From: Mycobacteroides chelonae
GTDB lineage: Bacteria; Actinomycetota; Actinomycetes; Mycobacteriales; Mycobacteriaceae
Assembly: GCF_016767715.1 (NCBI RefSeq)
Contig: NZ_CP050145.1
Coordinates: forward strand, 3,348,001 to 3,412,000
Reading direction: 5' to 3'
DNA: 64,000 bases
The notes beneath the pieces are model-generated. The model had not been told where the DNA came from and made no database searches. It saw nothing but the letters and a program-made list of their open reading frames with translations. The translations under genes were made by a program, and so were the position numbers. Below are positions 57,371 to 64,000 of the stretch, one piece after another. The first letter of the stretch is position 1, and each line of letters starts with the position of its first letter.

Positions 57371-58564
57371 ATGCTCATTCGCTGCCGGAGCCGCAGGGCC
57401 GGCGACATCCGGCCAAATCCCACGACGGGACCGACCAATGAGCCATCGGGGAGAAGACTGATTGTCGGTTCGGTGGCGGCGTTGGCCGGGACGGTGACCC
57501 TGCTCTCGGGTTGCGTGCGGTTCGATCCCACCCAGGATCAGCCGTTCACCGAGGTCCCCAGCCGCGGGATTGCCCAGACCACGACCACCCCGCCGCCACC
57601 GTTGCCGGGTAAACCGTTTCCCAAGCAGTGCGCCGCCGACGGCGTGATGCAGGGATGCCTGGAAGCCACCAGCGGCCTCATCATGGGCAGCGATGGCAAG
57701 ACCGCTTTGGTCGCCGAGCGGGCGACGGGTGCCGTCAAAGAGATCGCGACGAGCGCCGAGCCGAAGGTGAAGACCACCATCCCCGTCGACCCCTCCGGGG
57801 ACGGTGGACTGTCCGATATCGTGCTCTCCCCCTCATACCAGCAGGACCGGCTGATGTACGCTTACATCAGTACCCCCACCGACAACCGGGTGATCCGCAT
57901 CGCCGACGGCGATGTGCCCAAGGACATTCTCACTGGAATTCCGAAGGGCCCCAACGGTAATGCCGGATCGCTGGCGTTCATCAGCCCCACCACGCTGGTG
58001 GTCCAGACCGGCACCGGCGGTAATCCGGCCGCAGCCAATGATCCGAACTCGCTGGCCGGCAAGGTGATCCGCATCGAACAGCCGACCACCATCGACCAGG
58101 CCGCACCGACCACCGCCATCAGCGGCCTCGGCGACGGCGGATCGATGTGCGTGGACGCTGCTAACGGCGCGCTATACGTCACCGACCGCTCCCCCGTCGG
58201 CGACCGGCTACAAAAGCTGACCAAGGACGGCAAGATCACGACAGTCTGGACCTGGCCCGACAAACCCGGGGTGGCGGGCTGCGCCGCGTTGGACAGCTCG
58301 GTGATGGTCAACCTGGTCTTCAACCAGACCACCGTCGTGGTGCGCCAGAACCCGGAGACCGGCGCGGTCACTGGCGATCCCGAAGTGCTCCGCCAGAAAG
58401 AGCAGCACGGTCACGTACGCGCGCTCAAGCTCTCGGCCGACGGGAACGTCTGGGGCGGTTCCATCAACAAGGACTTCGGCACCGCCACCCCCACCGAGGA
58501 CGTGGTGTTCCCGCTGTTCCCGAAGGGCGGCGGATTCCCCCGCGCCAACGACGACCTGGACTAA
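57371..58564 (+). CDS. lppZ: Lipoprotein LppZ, beta-propeller
   Basis: The 397-residue protein has a basic N-terminal stretch, hydrophobic core and lipobox LLSGC with the lipidated Cys near residue 48. The mature part resembles glucose/sorbosone dehydrogenase-type beta-propellers (GDGGLSDIVLSPSY, PVGDRLQKL segments). It occupies the position of lppZ (Rv3006). It is an envelope lipoprotein; no enzymatic activity is established. Confidence 0.9.
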   Translation: MLIRCRSRRAGDIRPNPTTGPTNEPSGRRLIVGSVAALAGTVTLLSGCVRFDPTQDQPFTEVPSRGIAQTTTTPPPPLPGKPFPKQCAADGVMQGCLEATSGLIMGSDGKTALVAERATGAVKEIATSAEPKVKTTIPVDPSGDGGLSDIVLSPSYQQDRLMYAYISTPTDNRVIRIADGDVPKDILTGIPKGPNGNAGSLAFISPTTLVVQTGTGGNPAAANDPNSLAGKVIRIEQPTTIDQAAPTTAISGLGDGGSMCVDAANGALYVTDRSPVGDRLQKLTKDGKITTVWTWPDKPGVAGCAALDSSVMVNLVFNQTTVVVRQNPETGAVTGDPEVLRQKEQHGHVRALKLSADGNVWGGSINKDFGTATPTEDVVFPLFPKGGGFPRANDDLD

Positions 58565-58573
58565 TTCCTCGCC

Positions 58574-58628
58574 GACTGTCGACTTTTCGCGGTGCTCACT
58601 CGCACTTTGTCGCGAGAAGTCGCCAGTC
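58574..58628. terminator. Hairpin between convergent lppZ and gatB
   Basis: CGACTTTTCGCG (58580-58591) pairs with CGCGAGAAGTCG (58611-58622) with one G-U, extended by GACTG (58574-58578) with CAGTC (58624-58628). Seventeen pairs in all. Confidence 0.65.
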
Positions 58629-58637
58629 AGCGTGTGA

Positions 58638-60137
58638 TTACGCCTGGCCGCAGGCCTTCAGCACCAGATCCTTGACCAGCGCGGCATCCGCTTGCCCCCG
58701 GGTGGCCTTCATCACCGCGCCCACGATGGCGCCCGCGGCCGCCACCTTGCCGTCGCGGATCTTCTGCGCGACATCGGGGTTGGCCGCCAATGCCTCATCG
58801 ACGGCGGCCTGGATCACCGAATCGTCGCGCACCACGGTCAACCCGCGGGCGGTCATCACCTGCTCGGGCTCGCCCTCTCCGGCCAGCACACCGTCGACCA
58901 CCTGGCGCGCCAACTTGTTAGACAGCTTGCCGTCGTTGATCAACGCGGCAACAGCGGCCACCTGCTTTGGCGTGATGGGAAGCTCAGCCAGCTCGACCTC
59001 GCGCGAATTGGCTTGCTGGACGAGGTAGTTGCCCCACCACGAACGCGCCTCCTCGCTGCTGGCCCCCTCGACGACGGTGGCCTGTACGAGTTCGACGGCG
59101 CCGTTGTTCACCAGGTCGCGCATCACCTCATCGGAGACGCCCCATTCCTGCTGAATGCGCCCCAACCGCAGCCAGGGCAGCTCGGGCAGGGTGCCGCGTA
59201 GCCGCTCGATCAGCTCGCCGCTGGGCGCGACGGGTTCCAGGTCGGGCTCCGGGAAGTAGCGGTAGTCCTCGGCCGTCTCCTTGCGGCGCCCCGCACTGGT
59301 CGAGCCGTCCTGCTCCAGGAAGTGCCGGGTTTCCTGAATGACGTCCTCACCCGCATCCAGAACAGCTGCCTGGCGGCGCATCTCGTAGCGCACCGCCACT
59401 TCGACGCTCTTGAGTGAGTTGACGTTCTTGGTCTCGGTGCGGGTGCCGAACTGGTCGGCGCCGGTGGGCATCAGCGACACATTCGCATCGCAGCGCATGG
59501 ACCCGTGATCCATGCGCACATCGGAAACGTCCAACGCGCGCAACAGGTCCCGCAGCGCCGTGACGTAGGCGCGGGCGATCTCCGGAGCACGTTCCCCGGT
59601 GCCCTCGATGGGCTTGGTGACGATCTCGACAAGCGGCACGCCCGCCCGGTTGTAGTCGAGCAGGGATTCGGTGGCCCCGGAGATGCGGCCGGTCTCGCTG
59701 CCGATATGCGTCAGCTTGCCGGTGTCTTCCTCCATGTGGGCGCGCTCGATCTGCACCCGCCAGGTGGTGCCGTCTTCGAGCGGGACGTCCAGGTACCCGT
59801 TGAACGCGATCGGCTCGTCGTATTGAGAGATCTGGTAGTTCTTCGGCTGGTCCGGGTAGAAGTAGTTCTTGCGGGCGAACCGGCCCCACGGGGCGATCTC
59901 ACAGTTCAGCGCCAGCCCGATACGGATGGCCGATTCGACGGCCTTCTCGTTGACCACCGGCAACGAGCCCGGCAGCCCCAGACAGACGGGGCAGATCTGG
60001 GTGTTCGGCTCCGCGCCGAATGTGGTGGGGCAGCCGCAGAACATCTTGGTGGCCGTGGACAGTTCGACGTGGACCTCCATGCCGAGCACCGGCTCGTATC
60101 GGGTCAGCACATCGTCGTAGTCCAGCAGTTCTGTCAT
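58638..60137 (-). CDS. gatB: Aspartyl/glutamyl-tRNA amidotransferase subunit B
   Basis: The 499-residue protein has the GatB signatures: [18 protein letters not shown] with the [15 protein letters not shown] zinc-site region, [16 protein letters not shown], and the C-terminal YqeY-like tail. It guides Glu-tRNA-Gln into the amidation site of GatCAB. TAGGAT (60144-60149) lies 6 nt upstream as a leaderless -10. Confidence 0.98.
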   Translation of the reverse strand: MTELLDYDDVLTRYEPVLGMEVHVELSTATKMFCGCPTTFGAEPNTQICPVCLGLPGSLPVVNEKAVESAIRIGLALNCEIAPWGRFARKNYFYPDQPKNYQISQYDEPIAFNGYLDVPLEDGTTWRVQIERAHMEEDTGKLTHIGSETGRISGATESLLDYNRAGVPLVEIVTKPIEGTGERAPEIARAYVTALRDLLRALDVSDVRMDHGSMRCDANVSLMPTGADQFGTRTETKNVNSLKSVEVAVRYEMRRQAAVLDAGEDVIQETRHFLEQDGSTSAGRRKETAEDYRYFPEPDLEPVAPSGELIERLRGTLPELPWLRLGRIQQEWGVSDEVMRDLVNNGAVELVQATVVEGASSEEARSWWGNYLVQQANSREVELAELPITPKQVAAVAALINDGKLSNKLARQVVDGVLAGEGEPEQVMTARGLTVVRDDSVIQAAVDEALAANPDVAQKIRDGKVAAAGAIVGAVMKATRGQADAALVKDLVLKACGQA

Positions 60138-60143
60138 GCTGCG

Positions 60144-60149
60144 ATCCTA
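60144..60149 (-). promoter_or_regulatory. -10 element of gatB (leaderless)
   Basis: TAGGAT on the minus strand ends 6 nt before ATG 60137. Confidence 0.55.
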
Positions 60150-60206
60150 ATAGGTCGGCTTTGCCGCCCGAGGGCTGAGCTGGCCCTACCCAACAGGCCC
60201 CTCCGT

Positions 60207-60264
60207 CGAGCGCATACCGCACGGAGGTGAATCGCGTGCATCATCCACACCACGTATGCGCTCG
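60207..60264. repeat. Intergenic hairpin element, copy 2
   Basis: Arms CGAGCGCATACC (60207-60218) and CGTATGCGCTCG (60253-60264) pair at 11 of 12 positions across a 34-nt loop, the same architecture and arm sequence as 9548-9605. It lies between pfkA and gatB, both on the minus strand, so it probably ends pfkA transcription. Confidence 0.8.
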
Positions 60265-60278
60265 GCGAACCTGCCCGA

Positions 60279-61310
60279 TCAGCCGAAGAAGGCCGCAGCG
60301 TCCTCGTAGCGGTTTTTGGGGACCAGCTTGAGATGACGGGTGGCCTCGGACAGGGGCACCCGTCCGATGTCCTGGCCCCGCAACGACACCATCACCCCGT
60401 ACTCACCGGCATGGGCGGCATCCGCGGCGTTCACTCCGAATCGGGTGGCGAGCACCCTGTCGAACGGTGTCGGGGTGCCGCCGCGCTGCACATGGCCCAG
60501 CACGGTGGTGCGCACCTCCTTGTTGATGCGCTTCTCGATTTCCACACCCAGCTGCTGCGCCACTCCGGTAAACCGCTGATGCCCGAACTCGTCAATTCCG
60601 CCGTCGCGTAACTCCATTGAGCCCTCGGCCGGCTTGGCGCCCTCTGCCACCACACAGATGAAATGCGAATCCCCACGCTGGAAGCGGCCTTTGATGAGTC
60701 GACACACCTCTTCCACGTCGTACGGCACTTCGGGGATCAATGTCATGTGCGCACCGGAAGCCAGTCCGGAGTGCAGGGCGATCCAGCCCGCGTGCCTGCC
60801 CATCACTTCCACCAGCATGACGCGCTGATGCGATTCGGCCGTGCTGTGCAACCGATCGATGGCGTCGGTGGCGATGGTCAGCGCGGTATCGAACCCGAAA
60901 GTGACATCGGTACAATCGATGTCGTTGTCGATCGTCTTGGGCACCCCAACCACGGGGACATTCTCGTCGGCGAGCCAGCTCGCCGCGGTGAGCGTGCCCT
61001 CCCCACCGATCGGGATCAGCACATCGATCCCGTTGTCGTCGAGGGTCTGTTTGATCTGGTCCAGCCCGGCACGCAGCTTGTCGGGATTGGTGCGGGCGGT
61101 GCCCAGCACCGTGCCGCCCTTGGTCAGCAGCCGGTCGTTGCGGTCATCGTTGGCCAGCTGGATGCGCCGGTTCTCCAACAGACCCCGCCAGCCGTCCTGA
61201 AATCCCACGACCTGCGAGTCGTAGCGGTTGGCACAGGTCCGTACGACCGCCCTGATGACGGCGTTCAGCCCGGGACAGTCGCCGCCACCGGTAAGCACTC
61301 CGATACGCAT
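60279..61310 (-). CDS. pfkA: 6-phosphofructokinase (ATP-dependent)
   Basis: ATG 61310 gives 343 residues starting [17 protein letters not shown]. The PKTIDNDI substrate motif marks a group III enzyme. A Gly follows the Glu in GGEGT, which points to ATP rather than pyrophosphate as donor. It phosphorylates fructose-6-phosphate in glycolysis. Two more ATG codons upstream (at 61319 and 61322) are possible but less usual starts. Confidence 0.96.
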   Translation of the reverse strand: MRIGVLTGGGDCPGLNAVIRAVVRTCANRYDSQVVGFQDGWRGLLENRRIQLANDDRNDRLLTKGGTVLGTARTNPDKLRAGLDQIKQTLDDNGIDVLIPIGGEGTLTAASWLADENVPVVGVPKTIDNDIDCTDVTFGFDTALTIATDAIDRLHSTAESHQRVMLVEVMGRHAGWIALHSGLASGAHMTLIPEVPYDVEEVCRLIKGRFQRGDSHFICVVAEGAKPAEGSMELRDGGIDEFGHQRFTGVAQQLGVEIEKRINKEVRTTVLGHVQRGGTPTPFDRVLATRFGVNAADAAHAGEYGVMVSLRGQDIGRVPLSEATRHLKLVPKNRYEDAAAFFG

Positions 61311-61348
61311 AGGCCCCATCATGCCCGTGACATGGCCGGGCGGCAGCG

Positions 61349-62845
61349 CTACGACGCCTTCGGTGGACGCTGCGGGGCGCTCAGCGTGAACCCCGCCCAC
61401 ACATCACGGCGGTCGACGCCGAGGTTCTTCTCGACGCATGTCACACGGTCGAAGACCATCACCGGCCAGTCCGGTCCTCGGTATGCCGGCCAGTCCTCGC
61501 TCGGAACACCGTTGCGCGCGAACGCCACCCAGCGCTCTTGCACATCGTCGACCACCCGCGAGGCATCACGATGAGTAAAGCTCCCCGCCAAGAGCGGTCC
61601 GGCCGGACCACGGTAATTGCCGAAGACCGCGAGCAACTCGGTGGCATGCGAGCCGTTCAGGCCGGCGGCCCGCACGGGCCAGGGCGCATAGTCGAACTGG
61701 TACACGTAAACCGGTGCGAATTGCTGATGCGCCCGGGCGATCCGCCACACCGAAGAGGTAAAGAACATGTCTCCAGCCAGCCGCAACCGGGCTTCCTTCG
61801 ATGGATATCCCGGGTAGGCGCCAACAATCCGCTCGAGATACCCAGGGCCTCCGCGCGCAAGAATCTCCAGCTGTTCGGCTTCAGATAGCGGCATCACCTT
61901 GATGGCCTTGGTGAAAAGCCTGGCTTCATCGGCGTTACTTCCGATGATCAGCGGAACTCGTTGCGCATCACCGCGTTCGATGGCATCGACGGGAGCGCTT
62001 GGCAAGTAGTCGCCATCGACCGAAGGCCCGAATGGAAATCCACCCTCGGCGATCAACTTGCGCTGTGCACGCAGGAGCTGCCGCGGCGAGGCGTTCATGA
62101 CCGTCTCGGCAGCGTTATCAGGGCCAGCCCCAAGCAGTTCGGCGAATCGCCGGGCCTCATGCGCGATCGTGTCGGCGCCGGCGGCCAGGCCACTGGCGGT
62201 GCTTTGGATGATCGCGCGGTGGAACAACCCCGCGGCGGCGGGGGTGGTCATCAGCGTCTCGACGGCGCTGGCGCCGGCACTCTCGCCGAAGATGGTCACA
62301 TTGTCCGGATCTCCGCCGAAGGCCCGGACATTGTCGCGAACCCACTGCAGGGCCAGCACGAGATCACGCAGGTAGACGTTACTTTCGATGACGTGCTCGG
62401 CATCAGACAGCGAGGACAGATCGAAGGCGCCCAGCGCCCCCACGCGATAGTTGGCCGACACATAGACGCATCCGCGACGCGCCAGTATCGATCCCTCGTA
62501 GGGAGGCGAGGCACTGGCACCGAGGAAATACCCACCGCCGTAGATGTAGAACATCACCGGTAACGGACCGTCGGGTAGTTCCTCCGGCGTCACCACATTG
62601 AGTGTCAGACAGTTCTCGCTGCGACGTTTCTGCGGGGTGAACACCTTGGGCTGGTAGGGCACCGCACCGAATCTCGTGCAGCGCCGGACGCCCTCCCAGG
62701 GCTGCACGGGACGCGGCGCCTTAAGCCGCAGCAGCCCTACCGGCGGTTCGGCATAGGGGATTCCCCGGAAACGGCGCATTCCACGCCGCACAAAGCCTTC
62801 AACAATGCCGCTGTTGACTTGCACTCGCTTCAGCGCCGCTGCCAC
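61349..62845 (-). CDS. Type B carboxylesterase
   Basis: GTG 62845, 7 nt after TAGGTT (62858-62853), is preferred, giving 498 residues. The protein has the type B elements: [13 protein letters not shown], the oxyanion [10 protein letters not shown], nucleophile Ser in GESAGAS (near 183), Glu/Asp region SNADEARLF and His in NGSHATEL. No signal peptide. It hydrolyses carboxylic esters; substrate unknown. Confidence 0.93.
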   Translation of the reverse strand: MAAALKRVQVNSGIVEGFVRRGMRRFRGIPYAEPPVGLLRLKAPRPVQPWEGVRRCTRFGAVPYQPKVFTPQKRRSENCLTLNVVTPEELPDGPLPVMFYIYGGGYFLGASASPPYEGSILARRGCVYVSANYRVGALGAFDLSSLSDAEHVIESNVYLRDLVLALQWVRDNVRAFGGDPDNVTIFGESAGASAVETLMTTPAAAGLFHRAIIQSTASGLAAGADTIAHEARRFAELLGAGPDNAAETVMNASPRQLLRAQRKLIAEGGFPFGPSVDGDYLPSAPVDAIERGDAQRVPLIIGSNADEARLFTKAIKVMPLSEAEQLEILARGGPGYLERIVGAYPGYPSKEARLRLAGDMFFTSSVWRIARAHQQFAPVYVYQFDYAPWPVRAAGLNGSHATELLAVFGNYRGPAGPLLAGSFTHRDASRVVDDVQERWVAFARNGVPSEDWPAYRGPDWPVMVFDRVTCVEKNLGVDRRDVWAGFTLSAPQRPPKAS

Positions 62846-62852
62846 GGATGCC

Positions 62853-62858
62853 AACCTA
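62853..62858 (-). promoter_or_regulatory. -10 element of carboxylesterase gene (leaderless)
   Basis: TAGGTT on the minus strand ends 7 nt before GTG 62845. Confidence 0.5.
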
Positions 62859-62875
62859 GCTCCCGCCGCGGGTGG

Positions 62876-63148
62876 TCACCGCCCCGGGCGCACTGCCGTG
62901 GGGCCTGGCCTGGTTGTCACGATGGTGGCCTGCGGTGGCGCGTTCCCCGGATCAGGCGCCGACGACAAGTGATTGTCGCCGGGAGCGAGACAGTCGGGCT
63001 CCGTCGATCCGCTGCACGCGGCCGGTTTCACCTGCACTACCGCCTGCGGGGCCTCGATGCGGCTCGTCACCACCACTCCAGCCAGAACGGCCGCGCATGC
63101 ACCGGCCGCGGCCATCCGACGTATCGACATCCTCGTCATGCCGGTCAC
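62876..63148 (-). CDS. Small secreted two-cysteine protein, second of tandem pair
   Basis: GTG 63148 overlaps the stop of the preceding small gene (GTGA); ATG 63139 is an alternative. The 90-residue product has a signal peptide (AAAGACAAVLAGVVV core) and a short mature part. The motif CSxxTxxxCxxxGDxHLxxxPxPGNxxPxATI is shared with the neighbour at 16 of 32 positions without gaps. No known family is recognised. A 30-bp gap precedes the carboxylesterase gene on the same strand. Confidence 0.65.
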   Translation of the reverse strand: MTGMTRMSIRRMAAAGACAAVLAGVVVTSRIEAPQAVVQVKPAACSGSTEPDCLAPGDNHLSSAPDPGNAPPQATIVTTRPGPTAVRPGR

Positions 63149-63402
63149 GCTCGCGGCAAGACTGTGCTGGGGCGTGTCTTTGTCTGCGGGATGGTCGCCC
63201 GCGGCACCATGTTGCCGGGGTTCGGTCGCGCCGTCAGATGAGGATCGCCGGAGTGATCGCAGGTGGTATCGGTCTGCACCGAGCACTGGATCTTCGTCTG
63301 CGGCGTCGCGGGAACCGATTGCGAAATCGCCAACGCCGCCGGCACCGCTGCCACCACGCTGACGGCGATCACTGCACCACTGCACCTGGCCATCATATGC
63401 AT
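63145..63402 (-). CDS. Small secreted two-cysteine protein, first of tandem pair
   Basis: The 85-residue product (ATG 63402, or ATG 63396/63393) has a signal peptide with core SGAVIAVSVVAAVPAALA and a mature part of about 60 residues with two Cys eight residues apart, followed by GDPHLTARPNPGNMVPRATI. The same pattern occurs in the next gene. The upstream sequence is AT-rich with overlapping ATGCAT/ATAT palindromes. Function is unknown; a disulphide-bonded extracellular peptide is likely. Confidence 0.65.
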   Translation of the reverse strand: MHMMARCSGAVIAVSVVAAVPAALAISQSVPATPQTKIQCSVQTDTTCDHSGDPHLTARPNPGNMVPRATIPQTKTRPSTVLPRA

Positions 63403-63468
63403 ATATGCAAATATGACAGCTCTTGCTGCCCCGGAAGGGCCGGATCCCTACTAATTGCCTGTGAATCT

Positions 63469-64000
63469 CTACAGTGCGGACGGCAGCGGCCCACGCGCCG
63501 TCTCATACGCCGCCCCGACCCGATACAGCCGGTCGTCGGCGAGGGCGGGCGCCATGATCTGCAGACCCACCGGCAGCCCGTCGTCGGCCGATAGTCCCGA
63601 GGGCACCGACATTCCGCAATGCCCGGCCAAATTCAGCGGCAGGGTGCACAAGTCGAACTGGTACATGGCCAGCGGGTCATCGACCTTCTCCCCCAACCGG
63701 AACGCGGTCGTGGGCGTCGCCGGGGTGACCAGCACATCCACCTGTTCGTAGGCCTGCTCCAGGTCGCGCTTGATCAGGGTGCGCACCTTCTGTGCCCGGC
63801 CGTAATAGGCGTCGTAGTACCCGGCCGATAGCGCATAGGTGCCGATCATGATGCGCCGCTTGACCTCTGGGCCAAAGCCCGCGGCCCGGGTGAGCGCCAT
63901 GACTTCCTCGGCGCTGTGCGTTCCGTCGTCGCCGACGCGCATCCCGTACCGCATGGCATCGAACCGAGCCAGATTGGAGGACACCTCCGACGGCAGGATC
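63469..64000 (-). CDS. gatA: Aspartyl/glutamyl-tRNA amidotransferase subunit A (5' end outside window)
   Basis: The reading frame is open to the window edge. The visible 176 C-terminal residues match GatA amidase: [38 protein letters not shown], and [13 protein letters not shown] near the end. GatA supplies ammonia from glutamine for Gln-tRNA formation with GatB and GatC. The catalytic Ser/Lys region lies outside the window. Confidence 0.95.
   Translation of the reverse strand, partial: ILPSEVSSNLARFDAMRYGMRVGDDGTHSAEEVMALTRAAGFGPEVKRRIMIGTYALSAGYYDAYYGRAQKVRTLIKRDLEQAYEQVDVLVTPATPTTAFRLGEKVDDPLAMYQFDLCTLPLNLAGHCGMSVPSGLSADDGLPVGLQIMAPALADDRLYRVGAAYETARGPLPSAL

Noticed and set aside
60592..60915. 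Alternative frames inside pfkA
   Set aside because: Arg/His-rich shadow frames without motifs.
62876..63385. Single 169-codon gene covering both small secreted protein regions
   Set aside because: A TATGAT 6 nt before its GTG could be a leaderless promoter, but its first 79 codons have shadow composition, while the other frame encodes a signal peptide and shares the two-cysteine motif with the downstream protein.

Overview
The window is chromosomal DNA from a mycobacterium, most likely a rapid grower of the Mycobacteroides abscessus/chelonae type (inferred from gene content, high but not extreme GC, and accessory genes; not proven). The housekeeping backbone follows the order known from M. 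tuberculosis around Rv2972c-Rv3011c: HNH-family protein, recG, DAK2-domain protein, L28, ung, thiL, DUF3515, ddl, gpsA, fbiD, ppk, mutT1, hupB, leuD, leuC, IclR regulator, PPOX protein, gltX, FAH-family protein, MFS, leuB, serA, ilvC, ilvN, ilvB, cfp6-like, DoxX, lppZ, gatB, pfkA, gatA. No rRNA, IS element, prophage, transposase or CRISPR array was seen, and no gene-free stretch exceeds 300 bases.

Layout. 1-3.7 kb: an LLM oxidoreductase (5' end outside the window) and a cutinase, separated by a lipase/TetR pair lying between two 113-bp imperfect direct repeats. 3.7-20.8 kb: DNA repair, cell wall, cofactor (F420, thiamine) and polyphosphate genes, with local additions (crotonase, secretory lipase, Cys/Met PLP enzyme). 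20.9-23.8 kb: leuCD and its divergent IclR regulator. 24.6-27.9 kb: tRNA-Glu, tRNA-Gln, gltX, FAH protein and a TetR regulator. 28-33.1 kb: MpaB-like protein, MFS, leuB, serA. 33.2-43.9 kb: accessory block (four-LysM protein, MHS transporter, TetR with two ABC1 kinases and a P450, ArsR regulator and a second MpaB-like protein, DUF2752 protein, HsdR-N-like nuclease). 44-47.7 kb: ilvBNC with an attenuator. 48.2-56.3 kb: second accessory block that reads as polyamine/amino acid catabolism (Lrp, aminotransferase, saccharopine-dehydrogenase-like protein, aminobutyraldehyde dehydrogenase, APC permease) plus a MarR/FAD monooxygenase pair. 56.5-64 kb: DoxX, lppZ, gatB, pfkA, carboxylesterase, two small secreted paralogues and the 3' part of gatA.

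How the genes work together. Branched-chain amino acid synthesis dominates the centre (leuCD, leuB, ilvBNC); ilvBNC is preceded by an apparently leaderless 16-codon leader peptide with five consecutive Leu/Leu/Val/Val/Ile codons and a strong intrinsic terminator. GltX, tRNA-Gln and GatA/GatB form the indirect route to Gln-tRNA. Many starts lie 6-8 nt after a TANNNT -10 element, indicating leaderless transcripts, including a thiL/DUF3515 pair that appears to share one symmetric -10 element.
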